Assembly (NCBI RefSeq): GCF_033807575.1
Contig: NC_084726.1
Span: forward strand, 7,874,001-7,938,000
DNA: 64,000 nucleotides
Source of the DNA: Cydia pomonella
Taxonomy: Eukaryota; Arthropoda; Insecta; Lepidoptera; Tortricidae
Direction of reading: 5' to 3'
This document shows positions 54,018 through 64,000 of this stretch, in pieces. The stretch's first letter is position 1, and every line of letters begins with the position of its first letter. The notes under the pieces were generated by a model. It had not been told where the DNA came from and did no database searches. It saw only the letters and a list, made by a program, of their open reading frames with translations. The position numbers and the translations under genes are program-made.

Positions 54018-54640
54018 ATGCGTAGTATTATCAATCAAGCTCGGGCTCCACTTAAGGAGAAGTCCACCTCCACCGATGTGGATAAGGAGGGATTCACACT
54101 GGTGGAAAGGAAACGCAAGGCGAGCAGGGCGCCTCGTAAGACTCTGTGTGGCACTGCGGAGCCGGTTAATTTTGGCCTAAGAGTCGCGACACCGAGTAAG
54201 GCGCTTTACGTGTCACGCCTACATTACTCCGCCGTAGCCGACGAGGTGGTGGAGTACGTCCGTCGGAAGACTGGCTACACGCTGAGGGTGCACCAGCTTC
54301 AGTCGCATCACTATGTGCACTTCAGTTCATTTGTAGTGCGCGTGCCGCGGCCGCTGCAGGACACCATCGCAAGCGCGGACTTCTGGCCGAAGGGTGTGGT
54401 ATTTCGGCGGTTCCGGGGCAATCTGCCGAATCCTACACCGAGTCAGACGACGGTACGGAGCCACGCTGTTACGTCTTCGCCCAAATCCAATGTTTAGGTT
54501 GTATTTTGTTATTATTTGTGTTTTCTTGTATCTTTGTATTTTTTATATGTTTTGTAGTTCGCAGTGCCTTAGTAGTAATACTGTAATGCTGTGTAACTAA
54601 TTTGAATAATAATAATAAAATCAATGATAACTACTGACAG
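54018..54640 (+). mobile_element. LINE ORF1 fragment without ORF2
   Basis: The open frame reads EGFTLVERKRKASRAPRKTL, then SKALYVSRLHYSAVADEVVE, YVRRKTGYTLRVHQLQSHHY and FWPKGVVFRRFRGNLPNPTP: the C-terminal RNA-binding-like domain of LINE ORF1 proteins. After TAG at 54495 there is only ~140 bases ending in an (AAT)n tail, so no reverse transcriptase follows. The frame opens further upstream (53778) only because it runs into an unrelated hAT element. Confidence 0.65.
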
Positions 54641-54860
54641 ACATTTTGAGGCTGGGCCCTTTAGCTTAACGGAGCTGGGCTCGCAGTCTTTGTGGTTTGT
54701 TTTTAAAACGACCGTAAGGTCTCTGTTGTGTCGCATAGGCAAAAATTACTCTACATGCATTCTCTTTGCCTGTCTGTAGCAAAGCCTTTGGTTTTGGTCT
54801 CTCAGGAAAGTATCGACATGAGATGTGACGTGCCGGATTTTTGGCCATACGCAGAATTAC

Positions 54861-55133
54861 GGAAGGTGGAGGGAAGGAACAGAATCTCCATATACCAAAA
54901 AGTGTCCGACAAAAAACCATAAATAGGTGGCGCTACAATACCTAGAATACTTGGGAAAAAATCGAATCATAGACAGCGTACTTCACTCCTTCAATAATAA
55001 CGCCTCGATTACGGTTCTTAGCTCTACTCTAGCGCTACTCTGGAGAGATTTGGAACTATTATTTATAGCTGACAGCTGGACACTTTTGCAACAATTCTGC
55101 CTAAGGAGTTTCTGTTCCTTGTCTCTACCTTCC
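54861..55133. mobile_element. Inverted-repeat element G, copy 1
   Basis: Ends ggaaggtggagggaaggaac and gttccttgtctctaccttcc are inverted. Both sides carry ccatacgcagaat, possibly a 13-base target duplication. Confidence 0.78.
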
Positions 55134-56039
55134 ATACGCAGAATCATTGACGTTTTAGGATAAATATGCTAATTTAATAACCGTTAAATAATAAATCATC
55201 ACTAATTTCACAAACAAGTTTATGTTACACAATGGATATAAATCTACTTATTACCTAGATCTATTTTTATCTCTTTACCACAAATATGTTTCTGATACTA
55301 GACCACCCCGAACTGCATATTAGAACTACAATTAAGATAAATGATAATTTATTTTCCTAACAATTAACCCGTGGAATCCCAGAACTAAATATGTCAACCA
55401 AAAAACGACCTTAAGGTTTTAAACTTAAAATTGAAGTTTGATTGTCGTTTCGGTCCCATATCGCGTCCGCGGGACTTAAATGGTTAATACACAATTTTTA
55501 TTAATATTGCCCAATTCTTATTTACTATCACATCATTTTTATTGTTATTATTAAAAGCTCACTCCTGTCCCACTGCTGGGCAAAGGCCTGTCCCCTAGAT
55601 TTTCACCACATCATCACATGGACATCATTTTTAAGATGGGAAATAGCATTCAAACTTGCATAATGATTTCAATTTTAACGATAGATGAAGTACGGTACTT
55701 ACGCATTACGACCGATAATTAATACCATTATTAAAATAATGTAAACATAAACACGTGACTAGGTCGTTAACCTAAATATGCATAACATATTATAGCTGAT
55801 TTCATTAGCTTAACCTACCAAGTAGATTGATATTTTGTTTTGTTGGTTACATTATTTTTCACTGAGAGATTTTAAAACCTGGAGACGCCTTCTCTGTAAT
55901 TTTCTGTACAAAACAGTCTGCCGATTTTTGCGAGGGAGGGGCACGTCAAATGTATGGCTATTGGTATTTGTACGTAACGTACGATAACGGCTGTCATCTC
56001 GATACAATTTATACAAGCTCGATATAAGTATGGAAGATA
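55134..56039. other. Intergenic DNA between copies of element G
   Basis: AT-rich; holds only a LINE relic near 55555. May contain upstream regulatory DNA of the transporter, but nothing specific is visible. Confidence 0.4.
55550..55625. mobile_element. LINE relic
   Basis: The phrase cccactgctgggcaaaggcc is a hallmark of decayed RTE-type LINEs in insects. No frame remains. Confidence 0.4.
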
Positions 56040-56291
56040 GAGGCAAGGAACAGAATCTCCTTAAGCATAACTGTTGCAAGTGTCCAGCTGTCAGCTATAA
56101 ATAATAGTTCCAAATCTCTCAAGAGTAGCGCTAGAGTAGCTAAGAACCTAGACGTTGTTGACGGAGTGAAGTGCGCTGTCTAGGATTAGATTTTTTTATC
56201 AAGTATTCTAGGTATTGTAGCGCCACCTATTTATAGTGCTTGTCGGACACTTTTTGGTATATGGAGATTCTGTTCCTTGCCTCTACCTTCC
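56040..56291. mobile_element. Inverted-repeat element G, copy 2 (opposite orientation)
   Basis: Ends ggaagatagaggcaaggaac / gttccttgcctctaccttcc; interior ggtggcgctacaatacctag (reversed) shared with copy 1. Confidence 0.82.
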
Positions 56292-56369
56292 ATAGATACA
56301 AACTTATAACCATAGAGATATAGTATTCTAGGCCGATGCTTGAAACTGCTTGAAACGCAAAATATATAT

Positions 56370-56650
56370 GGAGGGTAGAGGTAAGGAGAACCTTCTATTA
56401 CAGGAGAACTGTTGCTAAAGTGTCCAGCTGGAAGCTGTAAATTATAGTTCGAAATCTTTCCGGCGGTGCTAGGATAGCACAAGTACGTGACTCGTAGACG
56501 TTATTGACGGAGTAAAGTGTGCTGTCAGTGATTTGAATTTTTTTATCAGAGTCAAAAATTTGTTTGCGATGTATTGTGGGGCCACCTATTTAAGGGTTTT
56601 TGATGGACATTTTTCATACACATAGATTATTCTCCTTACCTCTATCCTCC
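56370..56650. mobile_element. Inverted-repeat element G, copy 3, diverged
   Basis: Ends ggagggtagaggtaaggag / ctccttacctctatcctcc; shares agtgtccagctg and gccacctattta with the others. Ends 262 bases before the transporter ATG. Confidence 0.75.
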
Positions 56651-56911
56651 TTAGTTAGCCATTAATTATGACGTTGCCACACTTTATCATTGCAAATGCC
56701 ACGCAGACGCAGAGCATGGTCGTGGCTTGGTCTGACTCTATGAATATAGTAAAAAGGTCAGAACTCAAAGCATTTACCTCTTTCCGATCTTTCAAACTTC
56801 TGTAAATTAAGAAGAATATTTTGACAGACAGTTTACAGAAATATTGTGACAGTCACTAAATGTTATTCGTAGCTTCTTGATTATATAACCGCTGTTTCTA
56901 CATTGGTTAAC

Positions 56912-56947
56912 ATGTCTCCCCCTGAAACAAGCTCTGGCGCATCATCG
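56912..56947 (+). CDS. Transporter first coding exon
   Basis: Reads MSPPETSSGASS then donor gtaagg, phase 0. Chosen because its phase fits either following exon and the N-terminus is short and polar as in the family. A TTATATAA sequence lies 30-40 bases upstream, close to the ATG, so the true promoter may be elsewhere. Confidence 0.6.
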
Positions 56948-59900
56948 GTAAGGATAATTATGTATACCCTATGCCTGCGCACACCGAACGCGTGTGCGTA
57001 AACGTGCGCGTTGTAACACACAGATCCCTATGCGATACGGCACACTGGTTGCATGACGTGTCCGTGCATGGCTCTAACAGTAACTGCAGACAGTAAAGTC
57101 TCCAGTTACTTACAAAAGTGCAAAAATAACACGTGCATGCTCGCGCAATTCGCATGAGCAGGTTACAGATTCAAGAGTCATGATTCAAAATATTATTTAT
57201 TCAAATAGGTTTAATGAGGACTACAGTTTTTGTGCTCACCAGTTGGCGCCACTGTAGATGGTGGTCCAGAAAAACAGATCTTAAAATTCTGTTTAATTTT
57301 GCATATATTTTATTTGGCATTGTTTTTAAACCAACGACATTTATTAAACAAAGTATATCTTATGTTTACCATGAAAATATAAGTGTTTACCATGAAAAGT
57401 AAAAATAGAAGGAAGATTTACCACAATTATGAATAAGGAATGAAAATTCGCGATAACAAAGCTTGTAACCCCCAAAAATACTATGGATTTGTCATTATGA
57501 AAGACCTCCATCTACACTAACGCCCCTAGCGGCCAAATTAAACGCGTATAATACCTTATACCAGATATCAGATTTCTTGGAAAGCATACACGCTCGAAGC
57601 GCTTTATATATAGTATACTATTTATTTCAGGCAACTGGTAAGGAAGTAAAAGAGAAGGTAGCCAAGTTTTAGGGGCTAATACACGTATTAGTTTAAATAT
57701 TACATTTTTACCAACTTAACAATACAAATCTACCTACTTACCGACCGCCTTGTCATACGGTAGACCTATATAGTATATGTTCATAATATTTACCCGATTC
57801 TTGTCCTAGCTTCCTTCACTAACAATCAAAGCAACAGGACAAGCTGCGAAAGATTATAACTTTGTTGCTGCAAGAGGCCCTATCAAAACAACCAAGTAAG
57901 TACCAAGAATTGGGATGATGGCATATGTTACGTTTTATAACAAAATCTAGTCAAGAGGGAAGAATACCACATACCACGTACGTACTCTTCCATATAAGGT
58001 TTTATAGGTTTTTCCCTTGTTTCAATATTTGCAATACAAAAAAAATTAAAGCAAAACTTATAAACCTAGAATATATTATGCTGAAGCGATCGACATCAAA
58101 ATCAAAGTGATTTGTTTAGATTTAGTTAGTCGAAACCGTTTTCACTCGAAATGGAAATTTCATAGAAAAAGTACCGTTATTTCGTTGGGATCGCAAAGCT
58201 ATTCTTCTCTTAAAGTCGGATCACGCTGTTTCCATGCCAAGTGCTACATCAAGTCCATTAGGTGGTCTCCATAGCTTATAAGGACGTTCGTGAAAAGCAT
58301 TTGCATGCCATTTTACTAATATGAGAAATTTTCTTTGACTTTTATGTTATTTTTACTCAGTCATTTCGAAATTTATTTTGTGTTACAAACATACAAATTA
58401 AATGGAATTATGATAACATAATAGAAAAAACCTTTTAGATTTTTTCTAATAAACTTTAAAAAAGAATTGAATAAGCTTTTAATGTTGACTTATTATTAGA
58501 CTTAGACCTTATTTTCATAGAGTGCGTTGATGTAGGATAAACGGTGAATTACTCCAGAAGGAAACACATTTTCCAAAATGGCGGCGGTTCTTCGTGGTCT
58601 TCAAACGTCTGGACAAAAAACAAAACCTCTTATAAACAAACACATAGCAAATTTCGGAACTTTTCTAGAGATTTCGACCTTTGCAATAATAGCTTTATAA
58701 TATTTCGATTGTATTAAAGGCTTAACTTACACGGTTATAATAAATATGTGGCATTATCTAGGAAAAGGGACCTTATTGTCGATGGCGCTTACGCTGTACT
58801 GCGTCGCGCAGCGTTGTATTTGTATCGGAGCATTGTTTATTACGGCGGAAGCGCCATCGACAATAAGGTCCCTTTTCATAAATAACGTCACATTACCTTC
58901 ACAAATGTAATCTTACAAATCGATTTTCACCTACTTCTAATAGCCGTATTGTTCTGAAACTTTGCAACTGCATATATACGATCATAGCAATACAAATAAC
59001 AATACAATGGTACCTAACTACCTACCAACTGTCTGTTCTGTACCAATTACAACAACAAATGACATTATTGTCGGTTTTTTTTTGACATGTTTGTCTTGTC
59101 TTCCAGTGTTATAGAATCCATCGGTCATCTAGTCAAGAGTTGTCTTGGAGGGGGTGTGGTGGGTATCCACGAGGCCTACAAAGGATGCGGGTTGATTTCT
59201 GCGCTCATCTTAAACGTATTTCTGGGCTTATTTGTTGGATATTGCATGCATGTAAGTACGATCCAATAACTATTAAATTACTTATTATAAAAAAAAGGAA
59301 CCCACGCATAAAATTGCCTAACATCATTTTGAAAAGAGCATATATCAATATGTAATGCAAACTGCTGGATTGATTTTTATTCGACATAGCTAAGAACCAT
59401 CGCAAGGAAAATCGCTTTCACGTCAAACGTACTTATAACACGCATTGACATATATATCATGACGACCGGTTTGGCCTAGTGGGTAGTGACCCTGCCTACG
59501 AAGCTGATGGTCCCGGGTTCAAATCCTGGTAAGGGCATTTATTCGTGTGATGAGCATGGATATTTGTTCCTGAGTCATGGGTGTTTTCTATGTATTTAAG
59601 TATTTATAAATATTCATATATTATATATATCGTTGTCTAAGTACCCTCAACACAAGCCTTATTGAGCTTACTGTGGGACTTAGTCAATTTGTGTAATAAT
59701 GTCCTATAATATTTATTTATTTTATTTATATCTAAGGACGGGCCTTACGGGCACTAAGAATGGCGCTAGTTCAGTGGTGTCACTCTCGAATTTGAGCCAA
59801 TCGTACAGTCTAACGGAACTAAGTAGTTGCGACCAATCGCGCCCTCGATGCGAACTCATCAACCAATCGCCTTGTAGCGTCAGACTGCACGATTGGCTCG

Positions 59901-62900
59901 AATTCGTGTGCGTGACACCGCTGTACTGGTCCCATTCTTTAAGGCCCGTCCTTAGATATATATGTCAATGATAACACGTATTTGCGTCGGGGGTTAAAAA
60001 TACACTTTAACACACTCATATTGACTTCACTTTCTATATAGATCACACACGACGCGCGCCTTGAATCGCATTGTCATGGTTTTAAAGGATACATTTGACA
60101 AATTTGCGCGTCATCGTGAATGACACGAGCTATAATCGTCCAAATCGATTTTAAACTGCTTTTTGCAAGCACTTATATAACTGGCTCCTGCCCGCGTCTT
60201 CATCTGCGTCGAATTAGTATTCCTCTATACTCATTCCATATTAAATTCCATCCCAATTTTAACCGCCTTAAGGGATGATTTTCTTCATAAAAACTATCGT
60301 ATGATTTTTTTATACTACGTCGGCGACAAGCAAACATACGGCCCGCCTGACAACTCCAGAGGAGCTACATGCGCGTTGCCAACCCTAACACTCCTCACCC
60401 TCGAACTCTGGCAACCTTACTCACCGGCAGGAACACAATACTATGAGAAAGGTCTAGTGTTATTTGGCTGTGGTTTCCTCTAAGGTGGATCATTGGATTA
60501 TTCATTGGGCCAACATTATAAACAAATGCCTGCGAAATATTAGAACTACCGGATTTGAGGCAAACGCAGCATGTTTTTTTTATCACCTGAATACCAACTT
60601 TTCATTTTAAAATATCAAATCTAAAAGTAGCGAATTCCAAAGGGTCGTAAGTGTAGTATAACATCATTACTATGGCTAAAAATCCAAAATAATATTTTAC
60701 GGCCATAGTAATGAATGGCGTCCTTTCGCGATTTTCTAAATTTGTGGGAAAAAACTAACAAATTTACGAAATGCTTTTCGTTTTTGCCCACTTTACAAAT
60801 TTTTAAATGTTGTTAATTCTCTCCTGGGAAATCAGACAGAATAACAACAAGCGTTTGTTAGATTGGAAGTTGATTCTATTAAGTTTTCCAGATGCTAGTC
60901 CATAACGCACAAATCATGTATGGAAGGTTACAAATCCCCAGCATGTCGTATCCGGACATCGCGGAGGCCACGCTCGCCACCGGCCCATTCATAAAGATGA
61001 GGAGACTTGCGAGACCCTTCAGGTATACCCACCAGTGTTGGCCGTACGTTAATTGCAATCGACCATAAACCATTACAAATTGAACCGTAAACCGTAACGG
61101 ACGGTTACAGACGATTAACTTTTCGGCCAACAGTAAATACATCAAATATCGCGCTAATGCTTTACCCTTTGACCACCAAGGACGTCAACTGACGCGGGCG
61201 GGTACAGTCCAACGTCAACCTGATGAAGCGCCGCGCACGATAGGTGTTCTTTCAATCTGTACAGGACTATCCCTTCCATGTTGTATGCGTCTTTGTCAAC
61301 ACCATAAACAATTATAATGGAAAAACAGATTCTCATGTCCAGTCTAACCACAAGTACAGATGTAGTGAACAATCCTTTGCCTGCGTATTTTCTCGGTAAC
61401 GTTCGTATTTATTTGTCATGCTAGTTCATTCTACCTCAGTACTTTTTGTACAGAGAAACAAATATGAAACATGAGAAACATGACACATGAGAGTTGAAAC
61501 AGCATAACATGTTCATGTGTTTCCGTGAAAATACGATGGTAAAGGATTATTCCGGAGAGAGAGATATGAAATTAACTACATATATCTTTCAGATATGCAG
61601 TAGACGCAACAATAGGAATCGACTTATTCGGGTCCTGCTGTGTCTACAGTGTGATCATATCGCGATCGATCAAGCAACTCCTCGAAGAATCCAAAACAGT
61701 CGACTACATCAACATTCGAATCCTCATCGCGTGTCTTTTCATACCCTGCATACTTATATGCTGGATCACACAGCTCAAGTACCTCGCTCCGTTTTCTATA
61801 GTAGCTGATATCTTTCTTGGTGAGTTTTAACACACTTATAAGTAGGTACTAACTCCACTTATAACTAATTATGTAATAACGTCAACATCCGAGTGCTCAT
61901 CACGTTTCTTCTGATACTCTGTACACCTACTTGTTTGTGTGTTGGATCAAAACGCTTAAGAACCTCGCACCGTTTTCTATATTACCTAGCTGATATCTTT
62001 ACTGGTGAGTTTTTAGCACACTTAACTTTATATTACTTATATGGGTACTAACATCATTTGTAACTAATATTGTAGGTTTTTGCGGGCTTTGTTTCCGCAA
62101 CTGGACGTCATTATATTGCGCCTATTTTGCGTGATGGGTTATTGTCACTATTCTTGCTAACCCAACTCGAACAAGAAGCCTAGCAGACCCTTAATGTTTC
62201 TGACTTTTGGAAACATCTCAGTGAACCGAGGTGCTGTGCCCGGTACTCTGTCACCCCTGGGCATTCGAGAATGACGTGGGCGGTTGTCTCTTCTGCGTCC
62301 ATGCATGCCCTGCAGAGGGTGTTATCTGTAGCACGTATAGGGTTAACAGGTGCTTGTTTAGTGGGGCGTGGCCAGTTATAGTAGTTAGAAGGTGAGCGTC
62401 AGGATGGCGGGTGAACCTCAGCAAAATTCAACGGAATATTTATAAACGTATTGTACCTTCTGTGTACCTCAGTGTACCTTTAATATGTACCTCTCCCTTA
62501 AACGAGATATTTAACATTTCATTTTAAAAATCACCGCACCGCACCACGGCGTGTTCACCACACAAATAAATGCCCTTACCGGGATTCCAATCCGGGACCA
62601 TCGGCTTCATAGGCAGGGTTACTACTCACTACCCACTAGGCCAGACCGGTCGTCGAATATTATACCTTAACATTTGTATTCACAGTGATCGTGGCCATTT
62701 CCACGGTATATTACGGCTCGACGGCAGCAACCAAGTCCCCCGCAGACTTTCCAGTGTTTAAGAGCTTCGAAGGTTTCCTTGAGTTCGTTGGGGTGTGTGT
62801 GTTCAGTATGGAGGGCGTCGGAGTTTCCATGCCGATCGAAAACCATATGGCTAATCCACATAAATTCCCGCTGGTGCTGTTTGGAGGTCTGTATTTACCT

Positions 62901-63684
62901 ACCTCTTTTTTTTTGTCAATACGTTTTAACAATATATGTTTTTTACAATAACAGTATACATAATGGATATATACAGTGGTATTACTATAACTTTTAAATC
63001 TAAAATAGGCCCTCGAGGCATTGTACCAAGGATGCTGGCGGCATTTCCTCCTTGTATCGCAATGCTGATACGTTGTGCGAGGAAGCCGCCGAATTAGCTC
63101 TCCGGTCACCATTACGTCAGACGCTTCGCGATTTCTGCAAAAAAACTTGTGGGCGCTGGGACCGCATGGACTTAGAGTTTCAACGCCAAACGGTACAAAA
63201 TGGTACTCTCTACCGAGGCTCTTATATTTATCATGTTTCAAAATTTCGGCGCTTTCCGCCGCTCTGACAGCTTTTACATTAGTCCGTCGGAGGTGGGATT
63301 AAATTTTAGTTGCAGGTATATCGGTACTCTTGCAGTATAATTTTAGTATATAATCGGTAGTGATATAGCCAAGCGATGTGTCAGGCAAAATTTTAAACAG
63401 AAGTTATTTGTCAGAGTAATTAAGGTAAACCATTTTTACGGCACGATACCCTAATCTCTCGCAGCAAATTTCACAAGGAACGCCATGTCTTTTATTCCTT
63501 TCAATTACAGTTTATTCCTTGCTTTACATTTACTTATTCTTCTTTAGTTATTTCTTGTAAGCTCGTTTTTAATTTCAGGAATGGGTATCGTGGTTGGTAT
63601 TGTGATGATCATCGGCTTCTTTGGCTATTGGGGTTACGGAGAATCTTCCGTGGCTCCCATCACCAATAACTTCCCTTGGGCTAT
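56912..63684 (+). CDS. Proton-coupled amino-acid transporter (SLC36/PAT family), 3' end outside window
   Basis: Exons 56912-56947, optional 57631-57657, 57810-57895, 59107-59251, 60892-61022, 61593-61819, 62686-62886, 63579-63684 join in phase (310 or 319 codons). Seen: a short polar N-terminus, YNFVAARGPIKTT, then the family's TM1 motif SIGHLVKSCLGGGVVGIHEA, the CMH ending of TM2, SYPDIAEATLATGP, a Cys-rich TM pair (IDLFGSCCVYSVIISRSIKQ; IACLFIPCILICWITQLKYL), APFSIVADIFL, TVYYG, FVGVCVFSMEGVGVSMPIEN and GIVMIIGFFGYWGYGE. These match the amino acid/auxin permease fold (about 11 TM, 450-480 residues), which moves small neutral amino acids with protons across plasma or lysosomal membranes. About a third is missing to the right. 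The start ATG has a good insect context (ttaacATG). Confidence 0.9.
57631..57657 (+). CDS. Possible 27-bp cassette exon of the transporter
   Basis: After tttatttcag the sequence reads ATGKEVKEK and then gtagcc, phase 0 both ends, so it may be included or skipped freely. It resembles ATGQAAKD in the next exon, suggesting a small duplication. The donor is weak; a stronger one (gtaagg) sits inside it. Confidence 0.35.
57810..57895 (+). CDS. Transporter exon: cytoplasmic N-terminus
   Basis: Reads LPSLTIKATGQAAKDYNFVA then ARGPIKTT; ends phase 2 and joins exactly to the TM1 exon. Acceptor ttgtcctag was chosen because it gives phase 0; in-phase-1 AGs at 57831 and beyond are alternatives needing another upstream exon. 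Confidence 0.7.
58080..58211. mobile_element. Half copy of the 2761-3071 MITE, transporter intron
   Basis: Shares gaagcgatcgacatcaaaa, aagtgatttgtt and gggatcgcaaagct, reversed relative to 2761. Confidence 0.65.
58762..58877. mobile_element. MITE with 29-bp perfect inverted ends
   Basis: gaaaagggaccttattgtcg then atggcgctt on the left, exact reverse complement on the right. In a transporter intron. Perfect ends suggest recent origin. Confidence 0.78.
59107..59251 (+). CDS. Transporter exon: TM1-TM2
   Basis: Reads VIESIGHLVKSCLGGGVVGI then HEAYKGCGLISALILNVF and LGLFVGYCMH. The G-x-G-x-x-G-I block corresponds to the unwound TM1 of amino acid/auxin permeases, where substrate binds. Acceptor cttccag, donor gtaagt. 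Confidence 0.92.
59461..59722 (+). mobile_element. SINE family A, full copy in transporter intron
   Basis: Almost identical to 8154-8414, with intact A and B boxes. Its 3' tail abuts an inverted-repeat element at 59727. Confidence 0.87.
59727..59961. mobile_element. MITE abutting a SINE tail
   Basis: tatatctaaggacgggcctt and aaggcccgtccttagatata are inverted ends; the interior (gagccaatcgt..acgattggctc) pairs as well. Confidence 0.75.
60305..60486 (+). repeat. Dispersed repeat D, 5' part in transporter intron
   Basis: Begins tttttatactacgtcggcga and stops after tctaaggtgg; the 3' half is gone. Confidence 0.75.
60892..61022 (+). CDS. Transporter exon: end of TM2 and loop
   Basis: Reads MLVHNAQIMYGRLQIPSMSY then PDIAEATLATGPFIKMRRLA and RPF. 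Hydrophilic loop with the family's SYPD-x-AE motif. Acceptor ttttccag, donor gtatac, phase 2 out. Confidence 0.9.
61033..61134. mobile_element. Possible small hAT-like MITE
   Basis: tgttggccgtacgttaat and attaacttttcggccaaca are approximate inverted ends, 11 bases after a transporter donor. No clear target duplication. Confidence 0.4.
61593..61819 (+). CDS. Transporter exon: TM3-TM5 region
   Basis: Reads YAVDATIGIDLFGSCCVYSV then IISRSIKQLLEESKTVDYIN, IRILIACLFIPCILICWITQ and LKYLAPFSIVADIFL. Three hydrophobic spans. A degraded copy of its second half follows immediately in the intron. Confidence 0.92.
61881..62075 (+). pseudogene. Degraded tandem copy of transporter exon and intron start
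   Basis: Matches 61708-61880 (offset 173): tcaacat, ctcatc, accgttttctata and agctgatatcttt blocks in order, then the same gtgagttt donor region. Two small insertions shift the frame, so it cannot code for the normal segment. Confidence 0.85.
62060..62440 (-). mobile_element. LINE relic with C-terminal zinc motif, transporter intron
   Basis: Minus strand reads TLCRACMDAEETTAHVILEC then PGVTEYRAQHLGS, the C-x2-C..H-x4-C motif at the end of Jockey/I/R1-like ORF2, then a stop and 3' tail. A fragment of the same tail is at 38945-39060. Confidence 0.7.
62555..62655 (-). mobile_element. SINE family A, head fragment in transporter intron
   Basis: B box ggattccaatccggg and head gccagaccggtcgtc in reverse orientation, 30 bases before a transporter exon acceptor. 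Confidence 0.7.
62686..62886 (+). CDS. Transporter exon: TM6-TM7 region
   Basis: Reads VIVAISTVYYGSTAATKSPA then DFPVFKSFEGFLEFVGVCVF and SMEGVGVSMPIENHMANPHK. The F-S-x-E-G-x-G-V-x-x-P-x-E-N motif is diagnostic for SLC36-type transporters. Donor gtctgt. Confidence 0.92.
62945..63300 (-). mobile_element. Shorter copy of the same LINE, inside a transporter intron
   Basis: Nearly identical to 9135-9490: KYKSLGREYHFVPFGVETL, the acataatggatatatac tail and the QRGNA region are shared, with small deletions that break the frame. It lies between two transporter exons in antisense orientation. Confidence 0.85.
63579..63684 (+). CDS. Transporter exon: TM8 region, last exon in window
   Basis: Reads GMGIVVGIVMIIGFFGYWGY then GESSVAPITNNFPWA, ending phase 2 at gtgagt. 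The GFFGYWGYGE motif matches the family. The coding sequence continues beyond 64000. Confidence 0.92.
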
Positions 63685-63899
63685 GTGAGTACTTATTATA
63701 TATAGGTATATATTTTCACAGTGGGAGGGTGGAACATTGATTGCATGCAAAAAATACGCAAGTAAGTAAAACGGGTTAGCACTAATTGACTTGCACGTTA
63801 TTATTTCTCGGTTAAGGAAAGTGATAAGATAAGTGATGTGTTTTAAACAGAAAAAACATTTTCATGTAATATAATATGCAGACGACTTATGGACCAATT

Positions 63900-64000
63900 G
63901 GGCCGCACAAAATCGAACCAGAGGTCGCGGCAAACCTCGACGACGTTGGCCAGATGACCTTGGCGCCTTCGAAAGGAACTGGTGGGAGGCGTCAAGACCG
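63900..64000 (+). mobile_element. LINE C-terminal fragment cut by window edge
   Basis: Reads GRGKPRRRWPDDLGAFERNW then WEASRP, the GRPxxRWxDDL..NW ending of RTE-type LINEs. Lies in a transporter intron. Confidence 0.65.

Noticed and set aside
59699..59971. 90-codon ORF
   Set aside because: Lies across an inverted-repeat element and a SINE tail.
62711..63241. 176-codon minus ORF
   Set aside because: Joins a LINE fragment to the antisense of a transporter exon; the plus strand explains the exon.

Overview
The window is nuclear DNA of an insect, almost certainly a moth or butterfly (Lepidoptera). It is AT-rich, its genes are split into short exons by introns with GT..AG ends, and the spaces between exons are packed with repeat families familiar from lepidopteran genomes: tRNA-derived SINEs, 5'-truncated LINEs, and small inverted-repeat elements of the hAT, piggyBac, PIF/Harbinger and Tc1/mariner/pogo kinds. 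No operon, CRISPR array or cellular RNA gene was recognised.

Two multi-exon genes are well supported, both on the + strand. (1) A gene at about 30999-47933 encodes a cell-surface protein with three immunoglobulin domains, one fibronectin III-like domain and a C-terminal tail that looks like a GPI-anchor signal. This layout fits the Klingon/Wrapper/Lachesin group of insect neural adhesion proteins. Twelve coding exons join in phase to give about 440 residues and a stop. The signal-peptide exon was not found. A long AT-rich 3' UTR probably runs to about 50750. (2) A gene from 56912 past the right edge encodes a proton-coupled amino-acid transporter of the SLC36/PAT type. Its first seven or eight coding exons are present (about 310-319 residues) and the C-terminal part lies outside the window.

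Region by region: 1-30998 has no confirmed gene. It holds LINE and SINE relics, many inverted-repeat elements and one candidate orphan ORF (18987-19337) that looks secreted or membrane-anchored, with a TATA box upstream and a poly(A) signal downstream. 30999-47933 is the adhesion gene, whose introns are full of insertions. 47934-56900 is its 3' UTR and an intergenic stretch with a piggyBac-like element, a hAT element, a LINE ORF1 fragment and three copies of one inverted-repeat element just upstream of the transporter. 56912-64000 is the transporter.

The most unusual signal is repeated local duplication of exons. In the adhesion gene one exon is followed by three decayed tandem copies that keep splice-site dinucleotides (40741-41475), another has a relic copy in the next intron (35931-36022), and a third has its acceptor site and first bases duplicated upstream (38675-38791). 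The transporter shows the same for its sixth listed exon (61881-62075). All copies examined are frameshifted or carry a stop, so they look non-coding, but several could still influence splicing.
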